The position numbers and the translations under genes are program-made. Below, in pieces: positions 23,982 to 32,900 of a DNA stretch of 64,000 nt. The stretch spans positions 62,001 to 126,000 of the forward strand of contig JAVHLM010000010.1 in assembly GCA_031082125.1 (NCBI GenBank). The letters are read 5' to 3'. Under the pieces are notes generated by a model. That model ran no database searches. It saw only the letters and a program-made list of their open reading frames with translations, and had not been told where the DNA came from. This DNA comes from Candidatus Eremiobacterota bacterium (lineage in GTDB: Bacteria > Vulcanimicrobiota > CADAWZ01 > Ess09-12). Positions within the stretch are counted from its first letter, which is position 1; each line of letters opens with the position of its first letter.

Positions 23982-24618
23982 GTCCGCCCCTGCCGTCCAC
24001 GCTTTTTGCCTTCCGGAATGCCGAGACAAGCATACTGATGGCGACGATAAGGAGCACAAGGCTGATGAGGCCATTGTGGAAAATGAAGGCAAGGATGATA
24101 AGCATTATCGGCACGAACAGGGACGGTTTTTTCCCCTTTGCGCTCCCGGGCTCTGATGGTGCCGGGCTCTGTACAGAAGGCTGATCCGTGAAGCCGGCCT
24201 GAGGCGCTCCCTGATGAATCCCCGGGAAATCGGGCACCGGCAGTCCCGGTGCGTGGCCCTCATGAGAGTCAGGGAGCGGCGGGGGGCCCTGGGCAGGGTC
24301 CCCGTAGGCATCATGAGGCAAGGGAGGCAGGCCCGGTAGTGGCGGCAGACCCTTCAATGCCTGAGGGCTTGAGGGCTGCGGCGTGAAGGAGGGTGCAGGA
24401 GGGCTCCCTGGTGCAGTGCCAGGCGGCGGCAGCGGCGCCATTACCTGAATTGGCGATGAGCCTGCCAGGGGCGCGCCGCATCCGTCACAGAATTTTGCCG
24501 CGCCGTCGCAGGACTTTCCGCAGGAAGGGCAGCGGCTGTGGGAATCCATCGGTGCGCCGCAGTGGGAACAGAATTTCGCATCGGGAGCATTTGCCCCCCT
24601 GCATCGATTGCACTCCAT
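23962..24618 (-). CDS. Zinc-ribbon, proline-rich membrane protein
   Basis: 218 residues. Two zinc ribbons fill residues 1 to about 48: CNRCRGANAPDAKFCSHCG and CPSCGKSCDGAAKFCDGCG. A long Pro/Gly-rich linker follows (about 50-160), then one or two hydrophobic segments near the end (FVPIMLIILAFIFHNGLISL, then VLLIVAISMLVSAF). The layout resembles the many small bacterial zinc-ribbon membrane proteins of unknown role. The gene converges on the macro-domain gene. I do not recognise a specific family. Confidence 0.75.
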   Translation of the reverse strand: MECNRCRGANAPDAKFCSHCGAPMDSHSRCPSCGKSCDGAAKFCDGCGAPLAGSSPIQVMAPLPPPGTAPGSPPAPSFTPQPSSPQALKGLPPLPGLPPLPHDAYGDPAQGPPPLPDSHEGHAPGLPVPDFPGIHQGAPQAGFTDQPSVQSPAPSEPGSAKGKKPSLFVPIMLIILAFIFHNGLISLVLLIVAISMLVSAFRKAKSVDGRGGPTQKPS

Positions 24619-24718
24619 GCCAGGGCCTCCTTGTCAGCGTGCTTCTGAGTATAACGTCTAATTCATCTCCCCATGGACAACTCCTTCAAGGGCCTCCTCG
24701 GCCCGTCATCCCAAAATG

Positions 24719-24759
24719 TTAATATTCCGGCAACAATCCGGCAATAAACGGCATATAAG
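24719..24759 (+). promoter_or_regulatory. 11-bp direct repeats followed by a -10-like box
   Basis: TTAAT (24719), GCAAC (24730) and GCAAT (24741) recur at exact 11-bp spacing. TATAAG follows at 24754-24759, 8 bp after the last copy (TAAGTT, 10 bp after it, is an alternative). The site lies about 60 bp upstream of the small membrane protein gene on the same strand. No -35-like hexamer is present at the right distance, so activator-dependent transcription is inferred. Confidence 0.45.
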
Positions 24760-24819
24760 TTTACGAAGATCCTCTTTATCCAGGCAGGTCCATGGGGCAT
24801 AATAAAAGTGGAGGGTACC

Positions 24820-25158
24820 ATGACAGTAAACGTATATAATTTCTATGCAAAGCCTCAGATTAATCCTGAAATCACGGCGTCCATTGAGAAGTACAGAAAG
24901 AGTAACGCCATCAAAGTGCTGGTGAGCTTTTTTTCCCGGAAGGTGACGCTGAATACCACCTCGCTCACGGCGGCATTGTCGCTGGTGATAAGCCTTCTCA
25001 CCGCTTTTTCACTGGTCTATACCGCAGGCGTCTGCCCCATCGTGGCGCTTTTTCTCTTCACGAGCCTCCTCCTTGAATTGAGCCTGTTCCACCAGTTCGC
25101 CCTTTTATGGACACAGGATTTCAAGAGGCAGGAGCAGGTCAGAGAGGACGCTCGGTAG
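24820..25158 (+). CDS. Small membrane protein of unknown function
   Basis: 112 residues from ATG 24820, preceded by GGAGGG; an in-frame GTG at 24808 overlaps the ribosome site and is not used. A polar N-terminal third (VYNFYAKPQINPEITASIEKY) precedes two hydrophobic segments (about 48-68 and 72-92). A short basic/acidic tail follows. I do not recognise the family. It is preceded by an array of 11-bp repeats with a -10-like box, and its end overlaps the convergent coiled-coil gene by 20 bp. Confidence 0.65.
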   Translation: MTVNVYNFYAKPQINPEITASIEKYRKSNAIKVLVSFFSRKVTLNTTSLTAALSLVISLLTAFSLVYTAGVCPIVALFLFTSLLLELSLFHQFALLWTQDFKRQEQVREDAR

Positions 25159-25336
25159 CGCCCATCTGGCTTTCTATCGCCTGTGCCTTTTCCTCGGTTT
25201 TTATAATGCGGTGCAATTCCTTTGGATCAAGCTTTTTCTCCTGCACTTTCAACCTGTTGTCAAGGGCATAGAGCTTGCTTTCAAGCTGTGAAACCCGGTC
25301 TCTCAGAAGATCGAAGTCGCGTTTGCTTATTGCCAT
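25139..25336 (-). CDS. Small coiled-coil protein
   Basis: 65 residues. GAGGAGG is 8 bp before the ATG, a strong site that supports translation. RDRVSQLESKLYALDNRLKVQEKKL shows heptad spacing of hydrophobic residues, so a short coiled coil is expected. It lies 28 bp downstream of the deoxynucleoside kinase gene on the same strand. The function is unknown. Confidence 0.6.
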   Translation of the reverse strand: MAISKRDFDLLRDRVSQLESKLYALDNRLKVQEKKLDPKELHRIIKTEEKAQAIESQMGATERPL

Positions 25337-25364
25337 GGCTTTACCTCCTCAGGAACTTGCCTTT

Positions 25365-26084
25365 TCAGGGGCAGCAGAAGATCTCCCTTTTCTCCCACTC
25401 GGCGTTGTTGTTCTTGTGCACAGCGGGGAGAAAGCTCTTGAGCTTGTTGAGCCCTACAGCCTCGCTGGGAATGTCGTCATTGAGCACTTTCGTATGGATG
25501 GCCTTGAAAAAGTAGAACCAGTCCGGGTGAAGATCGCATGTGAGATCCAGATCGTCGGTTTCCACAATGAGCTTCTTGTGGGGGTACTCCTCGATCCACT
25601 CCTCGTAGGCTTTTGAGAGCATCTCAAGATAGTCCCGCTGTATTCCTTTTTCCATTGAGCGCTGTCGTTTTCCGATCCTGTACATCAGCGTGTCCACCGA
25701 GGCTCTCAGGTAAATCATCAGATCGGGCGGCTGGAGTATGCGGCAGAGGAGCTTGTAATGGGGAAGGTACGTCAGGTTGTAATCGTCGTGATCCAGCACA
25801 TTGCGCTGGTAGAGCACCTTGGCGAAGATCCCGTCTTCATAAATGCAGCGGTCTGCTACAAGGTCCCTTCCGCTCTGCACCGAGGAGTAGTGCTTGTTGA
25901 ACCTGTCCCATAGGAAGAAGGCCTGGGCCTTGAAGGCGTATTCCAGGGGATTGGCGTAGAACTTTTCAAGATAGGGATGGCCTACTACCGTCTCAAAAAG
26001 GGGCTCAAAGCCGGTAATCTGCGAATAGATGCGGGTTACTGTTGATTTTCCGGCACCGATTGGACCTGCCACTACTATGAACAT
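25365..26084 (-). CDS. Deoxynucleoside kinase (dAK/dGK family)
   Basis: 239 residues. P-loop GPIGAGKST at 7-15; DRCIYEDGIFAKVLY near 95-109, the counterpart of the family's DRS motif; YLRASVDTLMYRIGKRQRSMEKGI near 150-173, the arginine-rich lid. These are the marks of bacterial deoxyadenosine/deoxyguanosine kinases, which phosphorylate salvaged deoxynucleosides with ATP. The length is slightly above the usual 210-220 because of a C-terminal tail. GAGGTGAG lies 3 bp before the ATG. The purine/pyrimidine preference cannot be read reliably. Confidence 0.87.
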   Translation of the reverse strand: MFIVVAGPIGAGKSTVTRIYSQITGFEPLFETVVGHPYLEKFYANPLEYAFKAQAFFLWDRFNKHYSSVQSGRDLVADRCIYEDGIFAKVLYQRNVLDHDDYNLTYLPHYKLLCRILQPPDLMIYLRASVDTLMYRIGKRQRSMEKGIQRDYLEMLSKAYEEWIEEYPHKKLIVETDDLDLTCDLHPDWFYFFKAIHTKVLNDDIPSEAVGLNKLKSFLPAVHKNNNAEWEKREIFCCP

Positions 26085-26394
26085 TGTCTCACCTCATTTA
26101 TACAAATGATATCCATGAGAAATACAAAGCATCTACATCATTCTGGTAACATTGTAAGGAGTTTTCGCTTGCGGACTAATTTTGCAGTATGTGCCCTGCA
26201 GCTTGAAAGATAAAATTCCTCCCGGACCAGCAATTTCCTGCAGAATATCTTTCAAATCAGAAATATATTTTACGCCATTTTTCCCATGAACAAAGGGTTT
26301 TTTTGAAAGAAATTCTGCTTTGGGGCAAAGCCTGCCCGGATGTTCCATGCCATGAGGGAATAGGAGGGGGTAAGGGCCTTCCCGGCCATTTCGC
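26085..26394. other. 310-base intergenic gap, AT-richer than its surroundings
   Basis: The first 40 bases hold the deoxynucleoside kinase leader. The rest is visibly poorer in GC than the neighbouring genes. It contains one doubtful small reading frame on the minus strand (listed separately) and no terminator, RNA gene or array that I can recognise. A remnant of acquired DNA is possible. Confidence 0.4.
26133..26348 (-). CDS. Doubtful 71-residue ORF in an AT-rich gap
   Basis: From ATG 26348 the frame gives MEHPGRLCPKAEF, then KPFVHGKNGVKYISDLKDIL, then LSFKLQGTYCKIS. The composition looks protein-like in its second half, but the ATG has no ribosome site. The frame extends upstream into the 26395-26769 gene only as a shadow. 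It may be a gene remnant. Treat as unproven. Confidence 0.2.
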   Translation of the reverse strand: MEHPGRLCPKAEFLSKKPFVHGKNGVKYISDLKDILQEIAGPGGILSFKLQGTYCKISPQAKTPYNVTRMM

Positions 26395-26769
26395 CTATTT
26401 CTTCCAGAATTTCCAGTCTTTCTTTTCAACAGGTGCTGCCGTCGTCCTGTTGAGGTACCACCACCAGTGCTCCCTGGGAGGGTCATTGATTATCTGATAC
26501 TGCTTGAAGTTCTGGTGGCCCACCTCGTTGACGAACTGCTGGGCGCTCTTTCTGAGGACATTGTCAAGGGTCACCACCTTTCTCCACTGATCGCGCAGGT
26601 CAATATCCTGCATGGAGAGCTCTGTCATGAGCTCCTGCACCTCGTCGCGGTAATTCATCAGAAGGCTTGCCGAGAGGCCGTTTTTGCCGATGTTCATGAC
26701 CAGGCGCTCATATTCAAAGAGCACTTCTTCCAGGTATTCCAGTGATTCCTTCAGGTCTTCATTGTCCAT
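26395..26769 (-). CDS. Hypothetical helical protein downstream of ispD
   Basis: 124 residues, mostly acidic helix: DNEDLKESLEYLEEVLFEYERLV, then LLMNYRDEVQELMTELSMQDIDLRDQW. The tail is rich in Trp and Lys (EHWWWYLNR, KKDWKFWKK). The start overlaps the ispD 3' end by 11 bp, so it is translated from the same message. I do not recognise a family. The helical pattern would fit a small binding or scaffolding protein; this is inference. Confidence 0.65.
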   Translation of the reverse strand: MDNEDLKESLEYLEEVLFEYERLVMNIGKNGLSASLLMNYRDEVQELMTELSMQDIDLRDQWRKVVTLDNVLRKSAQQFVNEVGHQNFKQYQIINDPPREHWWWYLNRTTAAPVEKKDWKFWKK

Positions 26770-27499
26770 TGGATATCCTGCTCTCTTTGCCCAGACTGCC
26801 TTTAAAGACGTTCCCGGCCCTTTCCTTCAGGACAGCCTCGCAGAGGGCCAGGTCGCCCGCCGTGGTGAGCTTGAGGTTCTCGTGGCGGGCCTGCACCATG
26901 ACCACCTTCCCCCCGAAATGCTCGACAATACTGGCGTCATCGGTGGTCCTCAGGGATTCTCTCGCAGCTTTTTCGTAGGCCTCCATGATTTTTTCAAGCC
27001 TGAAGACCTGGGGAGTGAAAGCGCTCCAGTATTCTTCGCGGTGTGGAGTTCCAATGATGACGCCGTTTCTTCCCACATGCTTTATCGTGTCCCTGAGGGG
27101 TGATCCAAGCACGGCCCCGTCGGCATCATGGGCCGCCTCTATGGTGGCGAGAAGGTCTTCCTCTGAGAGAAGGGGGCGCGCCCCGTCGTGAATGGCCACA
27201 AATTCTGTTTCCCCCCCGAGGGCCCTCAGCATGGCAAGCACGGAATCCTGGCGCTCTTCGCCGCCTTCCACTATGTGCTTCACCTTGGCAAGGCCCCACC
27301 TGCTGCAGAGCTCACTGAGGGGCTCTTTCTCATCGCGGTGGCATGCCACGACGAGGGAGACAATCTCTGCGCTTTTCTCAAATACCTCAAGGGTATGGAT
27401 CAGCACGGGCTTCCCGCAGAGAGGAAGGAGGAGCTTGTTGCGGCCCAGGCGCATGCGGCTCCCCTTTCCTGCGGCAGGTATCAGAGCGGTAACGCCCAT
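26759..27499 (-). CDS. ispD: 2-C-methyl-D-erythritol 4-phosphate cytidylyltransferase
   Basis: 246 residues. The N-terminal nucleotidyltransferase motif ALIPAAGKGSRMRLGRNKLLLPL (CTP-binding loop) is at about 5-27. VAIHDGARPLLSEEDL near 100 matches the conserved VHDAARP-type region, and TDDASIVEHFGGKVVMV follows near 200. The enzyme makes CDP-methylerythritol in the non-mevalonate isoprenoid pathway. It starts 3 bp after the yacL stop and is the fourth gene of clpC-radA-yacL-ispD. No ispF is adjacent. Confidence 0.93.
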   Translation of the reverse strand: MGVTALIPAAGKGSRMRLGRNKLLLPLCGKPVLIHTLEVFEKSAEIVSLVVACHRDEKEPLSELCSRWGLAKVKHIVEGGEERQDSVLAMLRALGGETEFVAIHDGARPLLSEEDLLATIEAAHDADGAVLGSPLRDTIKHVGRNGVIIGTPHREEYWSAFTPQVFRLEKIMEAYEKAARESLRTTDDASIVEHFGGKVVMVQARHENLKLTTAGDLALCEAVLKERAGNVFKGSLGKESRISNGQ

Positions 27500-27502
27500 G
27501 GC

Positions 27503-28627
27503 CTACTCCTTGCCCTGTGAGCTGTCTTCTTTTTCTGCATCGGCAGGTCTCATAAGCTTTGCGAATATCATTTTCCCTGCCACTGTCTGCAGAGAGCTTG
27601 TTACCTCTATCAGGCTCATTTCCCCTATATGCCGCCTTGCTCCCTCTACCACTACCATCGTGCCGTCCTCGAGGTACGCGACACCCTGGCCGTGCTCCTT
27701 GCCCTCCTTGATGATTCTCACTTTCATGGTTTCGCCGGGGAGCATGATGGGCTTCACGGCGTTTGCGAGCTCGTTGATGTTCAGGATGTTGATTTCCTGC
27801 AGTGATGCCAGCTTGTTCAGGTTGTAGTCTGTCGTGACGATTGTCGCCTTCACCTCGTTGGCGAGCTTTATCAGCTTGCTGTCCACGCCGGGCTCGTTGT
27901 AGTCCTTCTCCAGGATCTGGATGCCGAAGTCCTTCCTGAGGGTGTTGAGCATGTCCAGGCCTCTCCTGCCGCGGTTTCTTTTCTGGGAGTCCGATGAGTC
28001 GGCTATCTGTTGGAGCTCCCGGAGCACAAAGCGCGGTATCACTATAGTGCCCTCGATGAAGCCTGTCTTGGTGATATCGGCGATTCTTCCGTCAATGATC
28101 ACGCTTGTGTCAAGGACCTTGTAATTTTTCCCCCAGATGAGATCGGAGCTCTGCACGGTGGTGCCCATAAGGGTGTTGAGATTCCCCGCAAAGGACATCC
28201 TCGTGCCGAAGAACACGCCGATATAGCTGAAGAATATGGCGATCAGTATGTTGATGAGGGGGGTGAGGTATTCGCCAACCCAGGGGATGCTGGAAAAGGG
28301 TATGGCAGTGAGGGGCAGAGTAATGAGGTACGATAGGATAAGCCCTATTATGAGTCCGAATGATCCCACAAGGATCTGCGGCAGGGAAGATTTCTGCAGG
28401 TGCACGATAACCTTCTCTATCGCCTTGAGAAAGAGATTGGCAAAAAAGGGAGACACGGCAAGCCCCATCAGGAAGCCCAGGCAGATGAAGGCGAAAGCGT
28501 TCACCTTCAGGGCCTCGGGGGGGAGCAGCTTGAAGTATGTCACTGTCTCTGCGGAGAGCTTCCAGCCTATATTGCTGCCAAAGAGACCAAAAATGGCGTA
28601 AAAGAGTAATCTCACGAATTTTTCCAT
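27503..28627 (-). CDS. YacL-type membrane protein with PIN and TRAM domains
   Basis: 374 residues. About four N-terminal membrane segments (1-150) precede a PIN domain: VLDTSVIIDGRIADI near 170-184, then VLRELQQIADSS and IVTTDYNLNKLA, which supply the acidic metal-binding residues. The last 70 residues form a TRAM-like beta domain (GETMKVRIIKEGKEHGQGVAYLEDG). The family is B. subtilis YacL-like, a predicted membrane-tethered ribonuclease. GGAGGTG lies before the ATG. It lies between radA and ispD, as in Firmicutes. Confidence 0.88.
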   Translation of the reverse strand: MEKFVRLLFYAIFGLFGSNIGWKLSAETVTYFKLLPPEALKVNAFAFICLGFLMGLAVSPFFANLFLKAIEKVIVHLQKSSLPQILVGSFGLIIGLILSYLITLPLTAIPFSSIPWVGEYLTPLINILIAIFFSYIGVFFGTRMSFAGNLNTLMGTTVQSSDLIWGKNYKVLDTSVIIDGRIADITKTGFIEGTIVIPRFVLRELQQIADSSDSQKRNRGRRGLDMLNTLRKDFGIQILEKDYNEPGVDSKLIKLANEVKATIVTTDYNLNKLASLQEINILNINELANAVKPIMLPGETMKVRIIKEGKEHGQGVAYLEDGTMVVVEGARRHIGEMSLIEVTSSLQTVAGKMIFAKLMRPADAEKEDSSQGKE

Positions 28628-28652
28628 AATTTCACCTCCTTTCCCTGTGCCC

Positions 28653-30014
28653 CTATTCCAGGGCTTTTTCTATGCCGCCCCTTATCAGCTCGACGGCGTG
28701 GAGCTTTATTGATGAAGGCATCGGCGAGTCAGCGTTGAGATTGTGCGGTGAGAGAAGGCATTCCTTGAAGCCGAGCCTTTCCGCCTCTATGATCCTCCTG
28801 TCGCTGTGGCTTGCCCCCCTTATTTCGCCCCCCAGCCCCACTTCCCCGAAAGCCACGAGGCCCGGCCTGAGGGGCTTGTTCTTGAGGCTCGAGGCAATGG
28901 CAAGAGCAAGGCCCAGGTCCACGGCAGGCTCGTCAATCTCCATGCCTCCCACGACATTGACAAAGACGTCGGAGGCGCCAAGGCCCAGCGATGCTCTTTT
29001 CTCCAGCACGGCGATGACCAGTGCAAGCCTGTTTATATCGATTCCCTTGGCCCTGCGTGTGGGAACTGCATAGTTCGCCTTTGCCACGAGGGCCTGGAGC
29101 TCCACAAGGATTGCCCTCGTGCCTTCCATGACAGGGATTATGATGGAGCCTGCCACGGCGCGGCTCCTCTGGGCAAGGAAATAGGCAGAGGGGTTCTTGA
29201 GGCCCCTGAGGCCCAGGCTCCCCATCTCGAAAATACCCACTTCATTGGTGGAGCCGAAACGGTTTTTCACCGACTTGATGATTCTGAAGTTCTGGATGCC
29301 CTCGCCTTCAAAGGAGAGGACCGTGTCCACGAGGTGCTCCAGGACCCTGGGGCCGGCGAGCATTCCATCCTTTGTCACGTGGCCCACGATGACCAGGGTG
29401 ATTCCTATCGATTTGGCAATCCTCACCAGGGCTGCCGCACATTCTCTGACCTGCGTCACGCTCCCCGGCGCCCCGTCAAGCTCAGGGCGGTAAATGGTCT
29501 GGATCGAATCAACAAGCACAAGGACCGGCTTGATGGCTTCAATCTGTGCCGCGATGCTTTCAAGGTTCACTTCAGGCAGTATATAGATATTGTCGGGGGC
29601 AATCTGGAGCCTCACTGACCTGAGCTTGACCTGCGCTGACGACTCTTCGCCTGTCACATAGAGCACCGTGCCGGTCTTTGTCGATACTCCATGGGCGAGC
29701 TGCAGGAGCAGCGTAGACTTGCCGATTCCCGGGGGGCCTCCCACCAGCACGACGGACCCCGGCACCAGGCCGCCGCCAAGGACCCTGTCGAACTCCTCTA
29801 TATGGGTGAGCATCCTGGTTTCCAGGCTTGTCTCTATCTCCTTAAGGAGCTCCGGTTCTCCCCGGGCCGCCGGGAAGAGCCCTTTTGCGGGGAGCGGCGC
29901 TGCCAGCTCCTCTATAAAGGTGTTCCAGTTCCCGCAGTCGGGGCACTTTCCCTGCCACTTTACGGCGATGGCGCCGCATTCCTGGCAGACGAACCGTGAT
30001 TTTGGCTTACCCAT
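28653..30014 (-). CDS. radA: DNA repair protein RadA (Sms)
   Basis: 453 residues. A zinc finger, CQECG...CPDCG, occupies residues 10-31. The Walker A GGPPGIGKSTLLLQ is near 93-106 and the RadA-specific KNRFGS motif is near 250. The C-terminal Lon-protease-like domain has GGMEIDEPAVDLGLALAIASS. RadA is a RecA-like, DnaB-type helicase that drives branch migration in recombination. The gene follows the clpC terminator by about 40 bp and precedes yacL by 25 bp. Confidence 0.95.
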   Translation of the reverse strand: MGKPKSRFVCQECGAIAVKWQGKCPDCGNWNTFIEELAAPLPAKGLFPAARGEPELLKEIETSLETRMLTHIEEFDRVLGGGLVPGSVVLVGGPPGIGKSTLLLQLAHGVSTKTGTVLYVTGEESSAQVKLRSVRLQIAPDNIYILPEVNLESIAAQIEAIKPVLVLVDSIQTIYRPELDGAPGSVTQVRECAAALVRIAKSIGITLVIVGHVTKDGMLAGPRVLEHLVDTVLSFEGEGIQNFRIIKSVKNRFGSTNEVGIFEMGSLGLRGLKNPSAYFLAQRSRAVAGSIIIPVMEGTRAILVELQALVAKANYAVPTRRAKGIDINRLALVIAVLEKRASLGLGASDVFVNVVGGMEIDEPAVDLGLALAIASSLKNKPLRPGLVAFGEVGLGGEIRGASHSDRRIIEAERLGFKECLLSPHNLNADSPMPSSIKLHAVELIRGGIEKALE

Positions 30015-30050
30015 AAAAGTTCCTTATAAGCCTTTTCTTCACCCTCGATG

Positions 30051-30073
30051 AAAAGGGCGGCCGCCGGCCGCCC
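30051..30073 (-). terminator. Intrinsic terminator of clpC
   Basis: On the minus strand an 8-bp perfect stem, GGGCGGCC/GGCCGCCC, with a 3-base loop is followed directly by TTTT. It begins 7 bp after the clpC stop and ends before the radA leader, so radA probably has its own promoter or depends on read-through. Confidence 0.75.
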
Positions 30074-30079
30074 TGTCAC

Positions 30080-32578
30080 TCAGGCATCCTGCGGTTCCTC
30101 TTTCTTGTCCTCCGGCGGCGGCGGCGGTACTGCCTCTTTCTTGCCGAAGCTCAGCTTCGCTTTATCCTCAGGATTGAGGTCAATCAGCACAGTATCTCCC
30201 TCTTTAAAGCTGTTCCTGATGAACTCCTCGGCAAGGGGATCCTCCACGAGGCGCTGAATGGCCCTGCGAAGAGGCCTCGCGCCGAAGACGGGATCAAATC
30301 CCTCTTTGGCGAGGAGCTCCTTGCTTTCCTGGGAGTATTCCATGAAGCGCCCCTGGGCCTCGATTTCCTTCTTCACGCGGCCCATCATGAGATCCACGAT
30401 GTCCTTGATCTCATTCTCCGAGAGGTGGTGGAAGACGATAACCTCGTCAAGCCTGTTGATGAATTCGGGCTTGAAGATCTTTTTCACCTCGTCGAGGATC
30501 TTCTTCTTCATTCTCTCGTACTTCACATCTGCCGAGCCTTCGTCCTTGACGGTGCGGAAGCCCATCTCGGTGGTTTCCATGGTGCCCGAGGTGCCGATGT
30601 TGCTTGTCATGATGATGACGGTATTCTTGAAGTTCACGATCCTGCCCTGGGAATCGGTAAGGCGGCCGTCTTCAAGCACCTGGAGCAGGATGTTGAATAC
30701 ATCAGGATGGGCCTTTTCAATTTCGTCGAGGAGGATGACGCAATAAGGCTTTCTTCTTACTGCCTCGGTGAGCTGGCCGCCCTCTTCAAATCCCACGTAG
30801 CCTGGAGGTGCGCCTACGAGGCGCGAGACGGCGAATTTTTCCATATACTCGGACATGTCGATTCTTACAAGGGAGTCCTCGTCATCAAAGATGAACTCGG
30901 CAAGGGCCTTGGCAAGCTCCGTCTTGCCGATGCCGGTGGGGCCGAGGAACAGGAAGGTGCCCACCGGCTTCTTGGCGTCCTGGAGGCCGGCACGGGCCCG
31001 GCGTATCGATTTCGAGATGATATTGATAGGCTCATCCTGGCCGATGACTCTCTTGTGGATATCCTTTTCCATGTTCAGAAGCTTCATGGACTCTGCCTCG
31101 GCAAGCTTGGTGACGGGGATTTTTGTCCACTGGGAGACAATGTAGGCTATCTCCTCCTCGGTCACCATGTTTATCCTGTCACCCTTGTTGTTCTTCTTCT
31201 CCTGCCAGTCCTTCTCGAGCTCCTCCTTCTTTTTGCGGAGCTTTTCCTCTTCCTCCCTGAACTTGGCGGCCTTTTCATATTCCTGGGCCTTGATGACTAT
31301 CTCTTTCTCCTCGCGGATCTTGCGGAGCTTCTGTTCCACCTGCCGGAGCTCCACGGGGGGGAGCGTTGACTGGAGCCTCACACGCGAGGCTGATTCGTCC
31401 ATGACATCGATGGCCTTATCAGGGAGGAACCTGTCGCTGATATAGCGGTCGGCCAGCTTTGCGGCAATGACAAGGGCCTCGTCGGTGATGCGCACCTTGT
31501 GATGGGCCTCGTACCTGTCGCGGAGGCCCTTCAGGATATCTATCGTTTCTTCAACGGTAGGCTCGTTCACGGTGATGGGCTGGAACCTTCTCTCGAGGGC
31601 CGCGTCCTTCTCGATATACTTTCTGTACTCGTCGAGGGTCGTGGCGCCTATGCACTGGAGCTCGCCCCTTGAGAGGGAAGGCTTCAGTATGTTTGAGGCA
31701 TCGATTGCCCCCTCGGCGGCACCGGCGCCCACTATGGTGTGAAGCTCGTCAACAAAGAGAATAATCTCTCCTGCGGCGGCACGGATCTCCTCCATCACTC
31801 TCTTGAGGCGCTCCTCGAATTCGCCGCGGTATTTCGTGCCCGCAACGAGGCCCGCAAGGTCAAGGGCTATCACCCGCTTATCCCTGAGGAGCTCGGGGAC
31901 GTCGGATTCCACTATTCTCTGCGAAAGCCCCTCGACGATGGCAGTCTTTCCCACGCCAGGCTCGCCGATGAGGGCGGGGTTGTTCTTGGTTCTCCGGGAG
32001 AGCACCTGGATGACCCGCTCAATTTCCTGGTGGCGGCCTATACAGGGATCAAGCTTCTTCTCCCTGGCGAGCTGGGTGAGGTCTCTTCCGTACTGGTCGA
32101 GAGTCGGTGTTCTTGTCCTCTCCTTGGAGGGCGACGGCGATGTCTCCACGCCCAGGAGCTTGGTGATCTCGGCCCTTATCTTTGTAGGCTCCACGCCCAG
32201 GTTGGTGAGAACCCTGGCGGCAACTCCTTCACCTTCCCTGATAAGGCCCAGCAGCAGGTGCTCCGTCCCTATGTAGTTATGGGTAAGGCTCCTTGCCTCC
32301 TCGAAGGCAAGCTCTATGACCCTCTTCGCCCTTGGGGTGAACACCATCTCCTGCGAGGAGGTCTTCCCTCCTTTACCTACAAGCGATTCCACCTCCTGGC
32401 GTACTTTCTGAAGGCTTATGCCGAGGTTTTCAAGCACTTTGGCAGCTACGCTCTCCCCCTCGCTGATGATGCCAAGGAGCAGGTGCTCTGTGCCAATATA
32501 ATTATTTCCCAGTCTCTGTGCTTCTTCCTGGGCAAGTACTATGGACCGGCGCGCACGTTCAGTGAATGGTTCCCACAT
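30080..32578 (-). CDS. clpC: ATP-dependent Clp protease ATPase subunit ClpC
   Basis: 832 residues, the normal ClpC length. Two Clp_N repeats (about 1-150) are followed by AAA+ domain 1 (Walker A GEPGVGKT near 213). The ClpC-type middle coiled coil (about 420-475) comes next, then AAA+ domain 2 (Walker A GPTGIGKT near 555; [24 protein letters not shown]). The C terminus ends in a short Pro/Glu-rich tail. ClpC unfolds substrates for ClpP. GGAGGT lies 11 bp before the ATG. There is no ctsR-mcsA-mcsB cluster upstream, unlike Firmicutes. Only one CtsR-like half-site (GGTCAAA) occurs, so CtsR control is not supported. Confidence 0.96.
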   Translation of the reverse strand: MWEPFTERARRSIVLAQEEAQRLGNNYIGTEHLLLGIISEGESVAAKVLENLGISLQKVRQEVESLVGKGGKTSSQEMVFTPRAKRVIELAFEEARSLTHNYIGTEHLLLGLIREGEGVAARVLTNLGVEPTKIRAEITKLLGVETSPSPSKERTRTPTLDQYGRDLTQLAREKKLDPCIGRHQEIERVIQVLSRRTKNNPALIGEPGVGKTAIVEGLSQRIVESDVPELLRDKRVIALDLAGLVAGTKYRGEFEERLKRVMEEIRAAAGEIILFVDELHTIVGAGAAEGAIDASNILKPSLSRGELQCIGATTLDEYRKYIEKDAALERRFQPITVNEPTVEETIDILKGLRDRYEAHHKVRITDEALVIAAKLADRYISDRFLPDKAIDVMDESASRVRLQSTLPPVELRQVEQKLRKIREEKEIVIKAQEYEKAAKFREEEEKLRKKKEELEKDWQEKKNNKGDRINMVTEEEIAYIVSQWTKIPVTKLAEAESMKLLNMEKDIHKRVIGQDEPINIISKSIRRARAGLQDAKKPVGTFLFLGPTGIGKTELAKALAEFIFDDEDSLVRIDMSEYMEKFAVSRLVGAPPGYVGFEEGGQLTEAVRRKPYCVILLDEIEKAHPDVFNILLQVLEDGRLTDSQGRIVNFKNTVIIMTSNIGTSGTMETTEMGFRTVKDEGSADVKYERMKKKILDEVKKIFKPEFINRLDEVIVFHHLSENEIKDIVDLMMGRVKKEIEAQGRFMEYSQESKELLAKEGFDPVFGARPLRRAIQRLVEDPLAEEFIRNSFKEGDTVLIDLNPEDKAKLSFGKKEAVPPPPPEDKKEEPQDA

Positions 32579-32900
32579 TGATGGCTTTGACCTCCTTCAT
32601 TTATGAATCCAGTAAGACTTTTCTCCCTCATGTAAGGCCGTCATCCCCGAAAAAGGGGCCTGATGGTATGAGTTTTCGACGGTAAAAGGACTATTCCTCC
32701 AGCAAAATAGTAAGCCTTCCTGAAATAAAAGATGCATAAAAAGGGGAAGAGATGCCTTGAAAATGGGATCCCTGCCCAGGGGCCGGGAGCAGGTGAGAGT
32801 ATTGATGAGGAGGAAAATTATGGCGCCAATAAGAATGTAATTGATAAGGCAAGAAAATCCCTTCCCTTAAGGGAAAATGAATCTGTGACAGGAGCTCTTC
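32579..32900. other. Divergent intergenic region clpC/glmS
   Basis: 322 bases. It holds the clpC leader, a small hairpin CCCC-GAAAAA-GGGG at 32645-32658, and the palindrome at 32862-32875. A TTGATA at about 32841 is the best -35 for glmS, but no matching -10 is convincing. The conserved core of a glmS ribozyme could not be recognised by eye. Confidence 0.4.
32862..32875. promoter_or_regulatory. 14-bp perfect palindrome upstream of glmS
   Basis: TTCCCTTAAGGGAA is its own reverse complement and lies 25 bp before the glmS ATG, between possible promoter and ribosome site. An operator or a short hairpin are both possible; nothing identifies the binding protein. Confidence 0.35.

Noticed and set aside
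26133-26486. Longer form (117 codons) of the small minus-strand frame
   Set aside because: Its first half is a shadow of the 26395-26769 gene in another frame; only the part from 26348 is worth keeping as a doubtful ORF.
32579-32610. CtsR-type operator before clpC
   Set aside because: Only one half-site (GGTCAAA) is present; the tandem heptad repeat of CtsR is missing and no ctsR gene lies nearby.
32645-32658. Intrinsic terminator
   Set aside because: The CCCC/GGGG stem is only 4 bp and no gene end lies near it; it is in a divergent promoter region.
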